Source: Castor canadensis
Lineage: Eukaryota > Chordata > Mammalia > Rodentia > Castoridae
Assembly (NCBI RefSeq): GCF_047511655.1
Contig: NC_133387.1
Span: forward strand, 40,342,853-40,406,852
Direction of reading: 5' to 3'
DNA length: 64,000 nt
Positions within the stretch are counted from its first letter, which is position 1, and the number at the start of each line of letters is the position of its first letter. Under the pieces are notes generated by a model. That model saw nothing but the letters and a program-made list of their open reading frames with translations. It was not told the DNA's origin and did not search any database. This document shows, piece by piece, positions 1 through 12,739 of this stretch. A program made the translations under genes and the position numbers.

Positions 1-828
1 GTGCCTAGAAGTCCCCATTCTTCTTCATACTGGGGACCCTGTTTTTCACATTTTGGATAAGATGGTTCGGCAATACCTGTTATAACTAAAAGCTTAACAT
101 AAACATAGGGACAAAAACTGATATAAAAATTTATACAGAGGCAAGCAGTACAAAACAAATTTTCATTTAAGAAAATAATTAGTAAGAACTTTACTGTCTA
201 TGTTCATAAGTTTGATTTCCTCATTAGAATATCTATTCCCTCTCTCCTTCTGGAGCTTTCTTACTTTCCTTTTACACAACACAAAGCCATTATCACTTAA
301 TTAAAAATATTCTATACAATAGCTGACCTTTCACTTCATAAGTCTTCATGGAAGTTTGAGTCAAGTACCAAGCTGAAAGCACTCTCAAATGAGAGAGTCA
401 GCATCACGTGCAGGGACCAGTTCAAAGCTGCTTTCCATGCACCCAGTTACCTGCTTAAATCAGTGTTGAGACATATCATTAAGAATGGGGTCCCTTGGGA
501 AGGACAACTTTAACTCACTCAAATTTGATGGAGAGTGTTAAGTCTCATGGCCCTAAAACCATCAGAGAAGTATTGATTAAAATCTGAATTCTACAGAATC
601 ACAATTTATGAAGGTACACCATTCTCAAAGTGAATGGTAAGATTAAATGTATTTTGAAAAGTTATTAAAATGTAAACTTAGTAAATAAAACCCTTTTTAT
701 TTTTGTAAGGTTAAGAATACTGGCAAAGGGCATGATCATTTCATAGGTGTTAGTATATATTGACAGGTTACTACCCAAAAACAGTAGTAATAAGTTCTGT
801 GTGCTGCATTCTGTTTTATTTGAACTTT
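1..828. other. No gene seen; AT-rich intergenic DNA
   Basis: I see no open frame of coding character, no splice-bounded exon and no recognisable repeat here beyond short A/T runs. Confidence 0.5.
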
Positions 829-930
829 CTTTTTCTTTTTTTTTTTTTTTAAGTTGTAGTGCTCAGTACGGAACTCAGGGCTTTGTACATGCTAGGAGAG
901 TGTTCTACCACCAAGCTACACCCTGAGCCC
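829..930 (-). repeat. ID-like tRNA-derived SINE, antisense
   Basis: A T-run at 829-851 is followed by the reverse complement of the tRNA-derived SINE tail seen elsewhere in the window (box B-like 'gaactcagggctttgtacat' and 'ctaccaccaagctacaccct'). The poly(T) end marks the 3' end of a minus-strand insertion. Confidence 0.75.
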
Positions 931-1119
931 TCTTTTGGTCTTTTTTTTTAGCCTATATTGATTGTACAAAAGAGGTTTCATTGTGAGATTTTCATGTATT
1001 CATATACCTCTTTTGATCTTTTCAATTACATTTAGACTGTTAAGATGCAGCTATTGCCAATATACATTAATGCATTTGAAACTGGAATCTTTCTGTGAGA
1101 TCTGGGTCTGCTGTGTTGC

Positions 1120-1620
1120 TTAGGTCACAGCTCTTTTTACTTCAGTGGCAAAGGGTTCCAGATTCATGCAAAATTCTTTGTCTCATGAACACAAAGAATG
1201 CAGTGCCACAGACAATGGGAAAGAAGTTTATTAAGTGAAAGAACAAGGACAAAGCTCTCATTTGATACAGGGAGGGGTCCTAAACCTGTTGCCAGAGAAG
1301 CCAGGTAGTCTAAGGTTTTTATCCATTTACCCCAGAGCATTGCTCAATCTCTATGCTAATTAAGTGTGCAGAAAGCAACATTTTGTTGGTTGTGCCCACA
1401 TGTTCTGATTGGTTGTGGTCCTTAAACCCTGGGAGTTTGAAAGTGTCCTCATTCTGGTCTATCCTGCTTTTTCTTCTTTCTTCCCTTTAAGGTCACAGGG
1501 AGGTCATAATAGAGTTTCCCATGGGCTCTTCTGTCCTAGTTGTACTGTCTAATTTTAACTGACTGTCTAGCTCCTTGCTCACATTCATCTGTCATACACA
1601 TAAAGCAAAATGTCTCCAGT
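1120..1620 (-). repeat. Possible ancient LTR, antisense (unassigned)
   Basis: This stretch looks like a reversed LTR: a 'tttatta' motif near 1230 would be an antisense polyadenylation signal, followed by CCAAT-type motifs in reverse ('attggttg' at about 1408-1416). No terminal TG/CA or target duplication could be fixed, so the family is not named. Confidence 0.3.
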
Positions 1621-2389
1621 ATATACTGGTGAGACTGCTACCAATATACTGAGATAGTATTGGTTCCAGTTCTTTCTGAACTTACATTTTTATTGCTCCA
1701 TTAGTAAACATGTTTTCATTGGTCTGTTACTTGCAACCAATAACCTCCAACAGATGACTTCCCCACATGGAAAACACTTCCAGGTACTTTGTCATTCTAT
1801 CAGGATCTGAAGCCACAAAACAATAAAGGTAGATTAAGATAAGACCCAAGACAGGGAAAAGTGATCAAGTAAATATTTGACTAACTCAAAGTCAATATGG
1901 AGACCTGAGTAAGTAGGGATAAACAGACTTACAGAAACTAGCGCTTTGATCTATACATAGAGGAAAGAAAGAAAGAAAAAAAATAATAAACTTTAATGAA
2001 AATCATTGGTTTGGGTTATTTGAACATGAAAGAGATTCATGGTACTCCTTAAGAACCAATAGCAGTTTAAAGATGAGTTTTGTACTGTAAGCACTAAAAT
2101 AATGTTATTTGTCATCACAAAAGGAGTAAGAATTCAGACCACACACAGCAAATAGTACAGTAAAAGTTTTCTTTAGAGAAATAATGTTTCTCTTTTCTCA
2201 GTGCTATCAACACATTTGGGAATTTATTTGTTTTGTATAGATTATTTATAGATAATCATTTCATTTATTTGAAAATGAAAATATGTAAGAATGATATTAA
2301 AAAGTAAAATAGGTTGGAATATTTATGGAGGCTAAGCCCACAAGAATTCTAGGAACTTGTGGGTATGTCAACTCACCCTAACTTCTTTT

Positions 2390-2882
2390 CTCAACACCAG
2401 CCCTTGCTTAAAAACCTTCAGTGCCCACTCACTCCTCTTGCAATAAACCTCAAATTCTACCAGCTCTGTCATGGTCCGGTCTTTGCATCTTCAGGATCAT
2501 ATCATACCACCCTCGGCTGACCCCTTGTAATTCAGCCACAATGACTTCTATACGTTTCTGAAATCATCCTGTAAACAGTCCCTTTGCACATGCTCTCCCT
2601 TTTCCTACACATACTCTACAATCTCCCTTCCCCAAATTAATTCAACGCAAACATTGCTCCTCTGAGAATTCTTGCCTATTCTAGCAACCAGATCAAGTTA
2701 TTTTGTTCTTCACACTCATTACACTTTGTTCATTGGGACTTTAAGTGAGCATTTATTTATGTAATTACTTGACTTAAAGTCTCTTCTAGAATTTAAGTGA
2801 CATGAGAGGAGGTGTCACATCTGGTTTTATTTACCATTTTATCTCCTACACATCCAAGGCACACAATAATAATTTGACAAAT
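2390..2882 (+). repeat. L2 LINE 3'-end relic
   Basis: The text follows the mammal-wide L2 3' region: 'ccctttgcacatgctctccc', a 'cctctgagaattcttgcc' block, a 'cattacactttgttcat' block and the terminal 'aagtgacatgagagg...aaggcacacaataa' block. It is highly diverged, as expected of an ancient copy. The twin-primed L1 lands in or just beyond its end. Confidence 0.55.
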
Positions 2883-3391
2883 TAAACAAAGAACCAATTC
2901 TTTTTTTTATTGTATTATTATTCATATGTGCATACAAGGCTTGGGTCATTTCTCCCCCCTGCCCCCACCCCCTCCCTTACCACCCACTCCGCCCCCTCCT
3001 TCTCCCCCCCACCCCCTCAATACCCAGCAGAAACTATTTTGCCCTTATCTCTAATTTTGTTGAAGAGAGAGTATAGGCAATAATAGGAAGGAACAAGTGT
3101 TCCTGGTTGAGATAAGGATAGCTATACAGGGAGTTGACTCACATTAATTTCCTGTATGTGTGTGTTGCCTTCTAGGTTAATTCATTTTGATCTAACCTTT
3201 TCTCTAGCTCCTGGTCCCCTTTTCCTATTGGCCTCAGTTGCTTTAAGGTATCTGCTTTAGTTTCTCTGCATTAACGGCAACAAATGCTAGCTAATTTTTT
3301 AGGTGTCTTACATATCCTTACCCCACCCTTGTGTGCTCTCGCTTTTATCATGTGCTCAAAGTCCAATCCCATTGTTATGTTTGCCCTTGAT

Positions 3392-3940
3392 CTAATGTCC
3401 ACATATGAGGGAGAACATACGATTTTTGGTCTTTTGGGCCAGGCTAACCTCACTCAGAATGATGTTCTCCAATTCTATCCATTTACCAGCGAATGATAAC
3501 ATTTCATTCTTCTTCATGGCTGCATAAAATTCCATTGTGTATAGATACCACATTTTCTTAATCCATTCGTCAGTGTTGGGGCATCTTGGCTGTTTCCATA
3601 ACTTGGCTATTGTGAATAGTGCTACAATAAGCATGGGTGTGCAGATGCCTCTGGAGTAACCTGTGTCACAGTCTTTTGGGTATGTCCTCAAGAGTGGTAT
3701 TGATGGATCAAATGGTAGATCAATGTTTAGTGTTTTAAGTAGCCTCCAAATTTTTTTTTCCAGTGTGATTGTACTAGTTTACATTCCCACCAACACCTGT
3801 TGTTTGTGGTGTTGCTAATGATGGCTATTCTAACAGGGGTGAGGTGGAATCTTAGCATGGTTTTAATTTGCATTTCCTTTATTGCTAGAGATGGTGAGCA
3901 TTTTTTCATGTGTTTTTTGGCCACTTGAATTTCTTCACCT
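3392..3940 (-). pseudogene. L1 ORF2 C-terminal fragment
   Basis: On the minus strand this reads as the C-terminal part of L1 ORF2p, with characteristic blocks '[18 protein letters not shown]', 'FTIAKLWKQPRCPNTDEWI' and 'MWYLYTMEFYAAMKKNE'. A frameshift separates the part at 3727-3924 from that at 3392-3691. It is non-inverted with respect to the poly(A) end and lies directly upstream of the L1 3' UTR (2909-3391). Confidence 0.9.
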
Positions 3941-5379
3941 TGATCATCTCAATAGATGCAGAAAAAGCCTTTGATAAGATCCAACACCATTTCATGATAA
4001 AAGCTCTAAGAAAACTAGGAATAGAAGGAAAGTTCCTCAACATTATAAAAGCTATATATGACAAAGCTACAGCCAGCATTATACTTAACAGAGAAAAACT
4101 GAAACCATTCCCTCTAAAATCAGGAACCAGACAAGGATGCCCACTATCTCCACTCCTATTCAACATAGTACTGGAATTCCTAGCCAGAGCAATTAGGCAA
4201 GAAGAAGGAATAAAAGGAATACAAATAGGTAAAGAAACTGTCAAAATATCCCTATTTGCAGACGACATGATCTTATACCTTAAAGACCCAAAAAACTCAA
4301 CTCAGAAGCTCCTAGACATCATCAATAGCTACAGCAAGGTAGCAGGATATAAAATCAACATAGAAAAGTCATTAGCATTTCTATACACTAACAATGAGCA
4401 AACTGAAAAAGAATGTATAAAAACAATTCCATTTACAATAGCCTCAAAAAAAATCAAATACCTAGGTGTAAACCTAACAAAAGATGTGAATGACCTCTAC
4501 AAGGAAAACCATACACTTCTGAAGAAAGAGATTGAGGAAGACTATAGAGAGTGGAGAGATCTCCCATGCTCATGGATTGGTAGAATCAACATAGTAAAAA
4601 TGTCTATACTCCCAAAAGTAATCTACATGTTTAATGCAATTCCTATCAAAATTCCAATGACATTCATTAAAGAGATTGAAAAATCTACCGTGAATTTTAT
4701 ATGGAAACACAAGAGGCCACGAATAGCCAAAGCAATACTCAGTCAAAAGAACAATGCAGGAGGTATCACAATATCTGACTTCAAACTATATTACAAAGCA
4801 ATAACAATAAAAACAGCATGGTACTGGCACAAAAACAGACATGAAGACCAGTGGAACAGAATAGAGGACCCAGATATGAAGCCACAAAACTATAACCAAC
4901 TTGTCTTTGACAAAGGAGCTAAAAATATACGATGGAGAAATAGCAGCCTCTTCAACAAAAACTGTTGGAAAACTGGTTAGCAGTCTGTAAAAAACTGAAA
5001 CTAGATCCATGTATATCAGCCTATACCAATATTAACTCATGGATCAAGGATCTTAATATCAGACCACAAACTCTAAAGTTGGTACAGGAAAGAGTAGGAA
5101 ATACTCTGGAATTAATAGGTACAGGCAAGAACTTTCTCAAGGAAACCCCAGCAGCACAGCAACTAAGAGATAGCATAGATAAATGGGACCTCATAAAACT
5201 AAAAAGCTTCTTCTCAACAAAAGAAATGGTCTCTAAACTGAAGAGAACACCCACAGAGTGGGAGAAAATATTTGCCAGCTACACATCAGACAAAGGACTG
5301 ATAACCAGAATATATAGGGAACTTAAAAAACTAAATTCTCCCAAAACTAATGAACCAATAAAGAAATGGGCAAGTGAAC
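3940..5379 (+). pseudogene. L1 ORF2 reverse-transcriptase fragment (inverted segment)
   Basis: The plus-strand frame opens inside the L1 ORF2 RT domain ('[16 protein letters not shown]', then the '[14 protein letters not shown]' block) and carries the RT catalytic motif FADD at 4255-4266. It continues through the thumb and linker region ('[20 protein letters not shown]'). A single frameshift near 4965-4975 moves the reading to another frame, which continues to the '[16 protein letters not shown]' block before the target duplication. This is the inverted half of the twin-primed L1. The frame is long for a dead copy, so the insertion is probably not very old. Confidence 0.92.
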
Positions 5380-5399
5380 TAAACAAAGAACCAATTATT

Positions 5400-7450
5400 G
5401 TGGCACCAATGTTAGAGCAGAATTTTGGGCTAGAGACAAGCTCATTACATTTTCCTGACACCCAGATAGGAGGCTGCAAGAAATGTTTGCAGAGCAGCCT
5501 TGTGCAGGACTGCACCCCAAAGGAGGGGGTTCCCTCAGATTCCCAATTTCTAAATAAAATCACTCGTACTTGACATCCATAAACATGAAAAGAATTTCAA
5601 GGTGTCTCACAACAAGGCATCTCACAAGGTGGAAGATTTAGCAAGGATTTATTTTAGTTAACAGGAAGTAGGAGAAAGTGGGAAAAAAGAGAAACCTTTC
5701 CTGCTCTCCACATAGGAAATGGAAGTAAACACTCAAAATAGTGGATCTTATCTGTTGTCTTATACTTTCTGAGCAAGGAAGGGATAGGTAGGTGGGGGGT
5801 GAGGGGAGCAATGCAAGTGGTTATGTTGTCTAGAAACCCTTAATCATTAGACAGTGGTTCTGTGAGGCTAAAATGGGGGCTGCCTGTTATTTTAAAATGT
5901 GAAGATGTGATCTAGGGTTACCCAAAACACAGGGACAATAATTATTTTTAGAGCTTCCTTTCGCTAGACTTGCCTTTCATTCTTTCTGCCCCTCTACCTT
6001 TTTAAGCAGCCTTGTAGCTCCTTAACATTTCATAGAGGAAGTCCTGTGCAGATAGCCCCTTTATGTGTCCCTGTTCTGATAACTTAACGTCTAAAAGGAG
6101 GTGGGAGGGGGGCTAGCTGCTCTAGCTTTTTAGTTTTTTACTTTCTCTTTTCAATTCCTGAGTCTGGCCCCTTTAGTATTTATTTACAATAATATAATTT
6201 TTCTGTCTTCTCATCTATCTATTCTGCCTCAGACCTGGTCAATGTGTAGGCTGCAACTCCCTCTCCTTACATGACTGTAGGTCAACACCAAAAGTTGTCT
6301 TGGTAACATGAAGGTGGCCTTGAATTACTGTTCTCCCTCTCTCAGAGGAAGCAGAGAGGATTGCTGCCCACACATCTTTCTCTAGCAATACTGGAAGAGG
6401 GCAGGTAATCATGCATCTAAAAACATGATTGCAAAGCCTGGTACCAAACAAGCTAGAAAATTAGACTATCACCAATTTAAAAATGAATCTAAACTTTGTT
6501 TCTCATACAAAGTGAGATTAGCAGTGTGTTTCAATGGAAGATGCAATGTAGCAGAAATAGAATGGAAAAAATGCTTGCTTTAAAAACAATGAAGGATTTT
6601 AACTTGTAGTGCAAAATCTCAACATTAAAAATACAATCTTGAAGAGGTATTGGATTAAAATAAACATGGCAACTTTTCCTGCTTTAGTAAATAAAATATC
6701 ACAGTTAACTTTCTTCCATGGAATAGCTATTTAGGTAAAATGTGTGTTAACAATTCCACACTGTACCATTTATGCCTACACCTTAGCACACACACCTAGT
6801 AATTTGTACATACAACATTCATTTTCAAAGAGCAAGGGAAAAATAAACTGGTAGCTAAAACCAGAAGACAGCTGTTGAATTCCATGAGAGCTTTCCATTT
6901 GAATTGTTGATGTGACTCTTTTACTTGAAATGCATACTAAGGAGACATGAGAAGATTCCTAATTACACAATAGGCACTTAGGTTGCCAAATATTTGTGAT
7001 TCTCACTCTCCCTCTTTGAAGCCCAAAAATTTTATGCAAAATTTTCATTTGAATTTCAGGCTAAATTTCAAAAACATTTCACTTTTAAAAGCAATCATCA
7101 ATCTGTTCATCCAGTCTGTAGGGGAATAAAATATAAAGACTTCTCTGAGTTTCCATCTCTATTATCAGTAATCAGTAAATGCTGCAGAATGTATTTCTTT
7201 GAATATTTCTCACCCAGTTCATCAAATCAGGTTGCAGCTGTGTGTCATTTGTATTTACTGTCATCCCTCACTAGTCCATAACTGCCCAGAGGGTAGGGAT
7301 TATTTTACCCACGACTACATCCTGGCAGTCCATGCCAGGCATGGACACTAGAACTATATGTTTAGTCAATGCACACACAAATTGCTCATGTTGAGAAAAA
7401 AATATTAGATCATTTAGTAAAACCCTTTTCTTCATCTTCCTAAGAGGAAA
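5400..7450. other. No gene seen; unresolved repeats
   Basis: The DNA at 5405-5570 ends in an 'aataaaatcactcgta' motif and could be LTR-derived, but no boundaries are visible. At 7250-7370 a 'gcccagagggtagggatta'-type block resembles an L2 tail. The rest shows no coding or repeat signature I can name. Confidence 0.35.
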
Positions 7451-8039
7451 TGAGGAAGGCTAGTAAAAGGTAAAGAAAAAGACCCACCATGGGACTTGAT
7501 CCTCCTCAGCAAAAGGTAACTCCATCCTGACCTCCTCCCTGTTCCCACCCAGAACCATCCTAGGACATACCCTCAGGGAGATCTCAGCTGGGATATCCAG
7601 ATGTACACTGTGCTCTGCTGGGCTCACTGCTCCTTAATGAGCAGGGACGTGGCTCTCTCAACAGCAGCCACAAGGCAACTGCATCAGTGAAGAAAGGGCA
7701 AAATGGATGCTATAGCCGTGCTTTCTGCTGCCTTCCCTGCAAACCCCATCTCCACAGGTTCAAGGTAAATTCTTTGAGACCCCCCTCTCCAAGTCCTACA
7801 GAATTGACTCTGGGTGGAAATCTGGGGGAAAAGCTGCAGATTTCCTATGGGATTCCAAGACTAGACCCTAGAAAATTCCTAAGCCTCTTTTCTTGAGGGA
7901 AGTTGGTAAGGGCCTAATTCTACATTAACTTGCTTTAGTTATTCAGCACATTTCTCTGACCTTACTTCACTAGGCATTTTTGGATCAAGAAAATATGTAA
8001 TAATTGGGTTAGCATGCAGAGCTTAGACCTTTAACCTAA

Positions 8040-9640
8040 AATCCCTCAAATAGGAGTTGGACACAAACCCTTGGAGGAAGCCAAAAAGAGCAAGTAGCAC
8101 CAGCACCCAAGCCAGAGCCATAGTCAGGGTAAATTGGAATAGATTGGAAGAAGGCTGCCAGATCCCAGGATTCCTTGAACACCCTGAGCTTCCTGGAATT
8201 CCGACCTTTTCCATGGGGTCCTGTCTTCTCTGTTTCCCCTCCTCTTTTCACAGGCCAGAATCAGGGCAGCCAACTCCATCCCATCAGGTTCTCCACTCAA
8301 CTATATCCTTAAAGATTAGGAACACTTTGACCCCATTAACCCAAAAAAGAAATGCCTTGTCTTTTGCTGCAATGTAGCCTGGCCCCAATATCAACTAGGG
8401 TAGGAGTGTCAAGAAAAATGGCCTGAGAATGGCAGCTTAAATTATAATGCTATCCTACAGTTAGATTTGTTTTGCAAGAGGCAAGGAAATGGTCTGATCT
8501 GATATTCCGTACGTATAAGCCTTTACGGCCTTATGTCAAGATTCTTTCTTTTGTAAGGGGATCTCCCAAACCCCAAACAGAAAAACCCAAGGGGAAGGAT
8601 GTGGATGTCCTTGATGATCCCCTGCCACAGGGAATATCATGTGATTCTCATGGAGAACAATTAGTGCCTTTGTATCACAATTCTCCCTCTCCACTCCAAC
8701 CACTTATGAACCCTTACCCCCATTCTCAAAGTGGAGTACTTAACTCGGAGGCTTCTCAAATCTTGTTCCTGCTGTGAGAGGTGGTGGCACCAGAAGGCCC
8801 AATTTGAGTTTGGGTTTAAGTGCCTGTTTCTGTGAGTGATATCAAATAATACAAGGAAAAGTTGGGAGAGATAGTCTTTGAAATAAGATAAATTTGCAGC
8901 TGATTCCATACCCTGACATTGGCTTTCAATCTGTCCTGGAAAGATATTCAGCTTCTCCTGGCTAACTGTTGTACTCCCATAGAAAGGAGAGAATTCTCAA
9001 TGCCACTTGTAGGGAAGCAGATCAGACATATGCCAGAAATCCTCCAGGTCACCAACCAGGATCTGATATTGCCCCTGAAAATGAGCCTAACAGGGTCTAC
9101 AACACCCAGGGGAAAGCAAAGGAGAGCTAACATGGTGGAGGCAATCCTTCAGGGAATTAAATCAGGAACTGTTAACTACGACAGAGTCAGGGGAATTGTT
9201 TAGGAAGAAAAAGAAAACCCAACAGCATTTTATAACAGGCTAGAGGAGGCCTTTAGGAAGTATACTTACACTGATCCCATCTCTAGAGAAGGGCTTGCCC
9301 TCCTGGGTCAGCATTTTATTACTCAATCTGCCCCAGATATTAGGCAGAAGCTTCAGAAATTGCAATTGGGATCCCAGACTAATAAAATCCAGCTGCTGGA
9401 TGCTGCTTTTCTGATCTATAATAACTGTGATCTGGAAGAGAAAAAGAAGGGACAGTGTAAGTAAAAAAAGCAAACCAAAGTTATAGCTGTCATGATTGGC
9501 AATGCCCTCAAAACCCATAAGACATCCTTAGGTAAGAAAGGTGGCAATCCCAAGAAGTCAACCTGCTATGAATGCAAGATAGAGACTGCTCAGAGCTACC
9601 TCTGAGCTCCTGTCACAATTGCTCCAGAGAAGAAGACCGA
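8040..9640 (+). pseudogene. Decayed gag of the old class I ERV
   Basis: Fragments read as matrix/p12-like then capsid. The capsid part at 8919-9203 continues, after a stop, into a major-homology-region-like block ('EENPTAFYNRLEEAFRKY'-type reading at about 9205-9262). A zinc-knuckle remnant with CX2C (CYECK) lies near 9567 and has lost its downstream half. Multiple stops and frameshifts rule out function. Confidence 0.7.
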
Positions 9641-9769
9641 TGGCGTTGGAAGATTCAGTGCCTCCACTCCTAGAGAGGTGTTTGGCCAGTCAAAACTCTG
9701 GTTGCACTGACTAAAGTCAAATGTGACGAAGGAAGCCCAAGGTGCTTAACTCCTGCTTAAGATCATTGT

Positions 9770-10000
9770 CACTCATGAGGAACCTCTGGTGGCCCTGGAA
9801 GTCTTGGGTAAGCAAGTTCAATTCCTTTTGGATATGAGGGCATCTTACTATGTTCTCCCCACCTACACAGGAAAGTGTTCCTCTCAGACTAAGATCATAG
9901 TGGGGGTTGATGGGAAAAATAGGACTAGAAATTTCACCCTCTCTTGCCTTGTTATATTAAAACTCAAATTTTTTCACATAAATTTCTTATAGTCCCTAGA
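9770..10000 (+). pseudogene. Decayed retroviral protease of the old ERV
   Basis: The frame at 9789-9992 has retropepsin layout: 'VLGKQVQFLLDMRASYYVL'. The active-site triplet expected as Asp-Thr/Ser-Gly reads Asp-Met-Arg, so the catalytic signature is destroyed. It lies between the gag remnant and RT. Confidence 0.6.
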
Positions 10001-10130
10001 TGCCCTGCCCTACTCTTGGGTCAATGAGGAAATTGAGGATGGTCCTGCTAATGGACAATTTTCCAGGGCTCCTAATACTTCAGGAAGGATCCCAGAGGTC
10101 CACCAAATTCCTTCAGAAATAGATTAACAG

Positions 10131-10210
10131 GGCTAGCAGAGTGGTTCAAGTGGTAGAGTGCCTGCCTAGGGGAAGCCCTGAGTTCAAACCCCAATACAGC
10201 AAAAAAAAAG
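10131..10210 (+). repeat. ID-like SINE inside the old ERV
   Basis: This short tRNA-derived SINE has A-box-like 'ggctagcagagtggttcaag', B-box-like 'gagttcaaaccccaatac' and an A-tail at 10201-10209. It interrupts the pro-RT junction of the old provirus, so it is younger than that provirus. Confidence 0.8.
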
Positions 10211-10279
10211 GTAAGAGCTGGAAGTGGACTAACAAGGAAGCTCCTCATCTTGGTATGATGGGATACCTGAGGAACAAAG

Positions 10280-12700
10280 ACAGATACTCCTGCTAATATT
10301 TAACTCAAAGACCCCAACTATTATTCCAATCATAAGCATTATCTTCTAAAACAGGAGACAAAGGGAGAATACAAACAATTGTTAAAGGATTCCTAAAACA
10401 TGGCTTACTAAAACCTTGTCAATCTCCCTGTAATTCCCCTATGCTACCTATGGTAAATTCTACAGAAGAATATAGGATAGTCCAGGATCTGTGGCTGGTA
10501 AATGAGTCTGTGGTCCCCATATAGCCTTCAGTGGCCGATCCATATACCATCTTGTTCCAACTCAGGACATTTTAAATGCCAATGGTTCTTAACTTCTTAA
10601 CTGATGGGGAAGGCCCAATTTTCTTTACAGGGAGTTCACTATCTAGGTTATATCCTCATTATTGGTACCTGGACACTGTCAGCTAAAAGGATAGAAGCTA
10701 TCTATAGCCAAGGAGTGCCTTTGACTAAACATTAATTCCATTAATTCTTGGAAATGACAGGGTTCTGCTGGATCTGGATACTCAACTTTGTAGTCATAAC
10801 CAAGCCTCCATATGAGACCAAAAGTACAGATAATGAGTACTTAGAATAGACTGTGAAAACAAATGATGCCTACAGGGCCCTAAAAAAAGACATTCACTGA
10901 AGCTTCTTCCTTAGGGATTCCCAATTTAGCAAAACCTTTTGTACTATATGTATCAGAAAAAAAGGGAATTGCTGTGTAGGGGGGTCTTTACCCAGAAGTG
11001 AAGGACAGAAACTTGTCTAGTGGCCAATCTTTCTAAGAGATTGGATGGAACAGCCTTAGGTTGTCCAGGGTATCTAAGGACAATAATTGCCACTCCCCTA
11101 ATGGTAGAGGAGGTCACAAAGATATATTTGGGCCAACAACTAGAAGTTATTTGCCTATCAGGTAAGGGACCCTGGACTTAGAAAGTCACTTATGTATGTC
11201 TGGGAAAAGATTAACTAAATATCAAGCCATTCTTTTAGAGTCCCCAGAAGTGACAATGAAAATCTGTAATGTCTTTGCTGCCTTCTGAACTGCATACTTA
11301 CAAGCAAGTGGTTATACAAACTTATTTGAGCAGGCCAGACTTGACAAAGAAGCTTCATCTCAGTCTCAATGACAAAACAGTTTACTGATGGAAGTAGTTT
11401 TGTGCTAAATGGGGAAGGCAGGCAGGATATGCAGTGGTGAGCCAAAAGGAAGTCACTGAAGCATGGCCCTTGCTGGCTAGGACTTCAGCCCTAAAAGCAG
11501 AACTGATAGCCTTAACTAGAGCCTTAACTCTGGGCAAAGAAAAAAGATTCAACATCTATACTGATTCCAAATATGCCTTCTTAGTGCATATTTGCACCGT
11601 TAGGGAGACAATCCCCATAAAACATGGAAAGGAAATCCTCCAGCTCTTGGAAGCTATTCACCTACCTAAGGTAGCAGTGATCCACTGCTGGGAAATCAGA
11701 AATAGTTAACCCTGGTGTCCCAGGGAAACAACCAGATTGACCAAGAGGCTAAGCAGGCAGCTTTGGGTCTCTAGATGACTCAATGGTCTCTGCCCTGACT
11801 CCTCTCCGTCCACAGAAGCCTGTAGATCTCAAATATCTGCCTGATGGGAGGACATAAAGAGGGACTTTGGTGGAGTATAGATAAGTTAGTCTTGCCCCAG
11901 CAACACCATGGAAGGTGACAAAAACTATACATGACACTTCCCACTTGAAAACCCAGGGGCTGATCAACCAATTATTTGTGGGAACTGGAATAAGCTCTAT
12001 ACTAAAGCAGTTTTGCCAAGGCTGTTCCCTGTGCTCTTATAATAATGCTCGTTCAAAGTTTACCCCATGGGTTGATCCAAACCAGAGAAGTTGCTAAGTT
12101 GCTCTTACCTGGGAGAAGATTGGCAGATAGATTTCACTCACATTCCCCTTGACAAGAGCACAAGCAATTGCTAGTTCTCATAGATACCTTCACAGAAGGG
12201 ATTGAGGCTTTTCTAAAATACCCAAAGAGCTAAAATCCATCTGAGTCACTTTGAAGTGCTTTAAGGGAGACTAGTCCTCTCCAATGACTTAATGATGATC
12301 CTGAGACTGACAGTCTCCTAAGATATTATAACAGATTTAGGGACATTTCAACAAAGCAATCTGGACTTGGGAGACAAAGTTTTACTGACTCCAACTAAAG
12401 GCGGGTAATGTAGAATTGAACCAGAAGAATAGGTGCTCATCAAGTCCTGCAAGGGAGGAACCCCAGCTGGCCAACTCTAGCCGAAATGGAAGTGTCCATA
12501 TCCAATGATCCTGGCCAGTCTAGTGATCATCAAAGTGTGAGGAATGGATACTTGGATTCATCTTTCTGAGATAAAGCATGTGATAGGGGAAACTTCTTCT
12601 GACCGAGTATGGCCTGAGGACACTTACTCCTGTGAGCTGATAGAAGACCTAAAATTTCTCTTCCAAAGGGACCAAAAAGCTAAAACTTAAGTGATACGTA
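10280..12700 (+). pseudogene. Decayed pol (RT, RNase H, integrase) of the old ERV
   Basis: RT N-terminal fingers are recognisable at 10360-10510 (a 'QDLWLVNESVVP'-type block). The palm with the catalytic YxDD is missing: sequence jumps from about 10600 to a post-palm 'VHYLGYIL'-type block at 10625-10660. RNase H at 11380-11600 is the best-preserved part and still shows the Asp of 'TDGSSF', the Glu of 'KAELIAL' and the Asp of 'IYTDSKYAF'. Integrase follows at 11900-12660, with zinc-finger CX2C-type remnants ('CQGCSLC' at 12014-12040). Many stops are present. Confidence 0.75.
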
Positions 12701-12739
12701 AAAGCTTTACATGCTTACTTCTTTCACTCCTCTTCCCCA

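Larger units (their letters stand above)
2900..5379 (-). mobile_element. 5'-inverted (twin-primed) truncated L1
   Basis: The insertion is flanked by the same 17 bp, 'taaacaaagaaccaatt', at 2883-2899 and 5380-5396. Reading on the minus strand, the element ends in a poly(A) tract (T-run 2901-2908), preceded by a C/G-tract-rich 3' UTR and the end of ORF2 (about 3940 down to 3392). From about 3940 to 5379 the sequence flips: ORF2 reverse-transcriptase and downstream sequence runs on the plus strand and stops just before the point in ORF2 where the minus-strand part begins. This is the expected product of twin priming during target-primed reverse transcription. The element is 5'-truncated within ORF2, so ORF1 and the 5' UTR are absent. 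Confidence 0.93.

Noticed and set aside
10131-10210. tRNA gene
   Set aside because: The tRNA-like A and B boxes belong to a SINE with an A-tail, and no cloverleaf with a matched acceptor stem was found.
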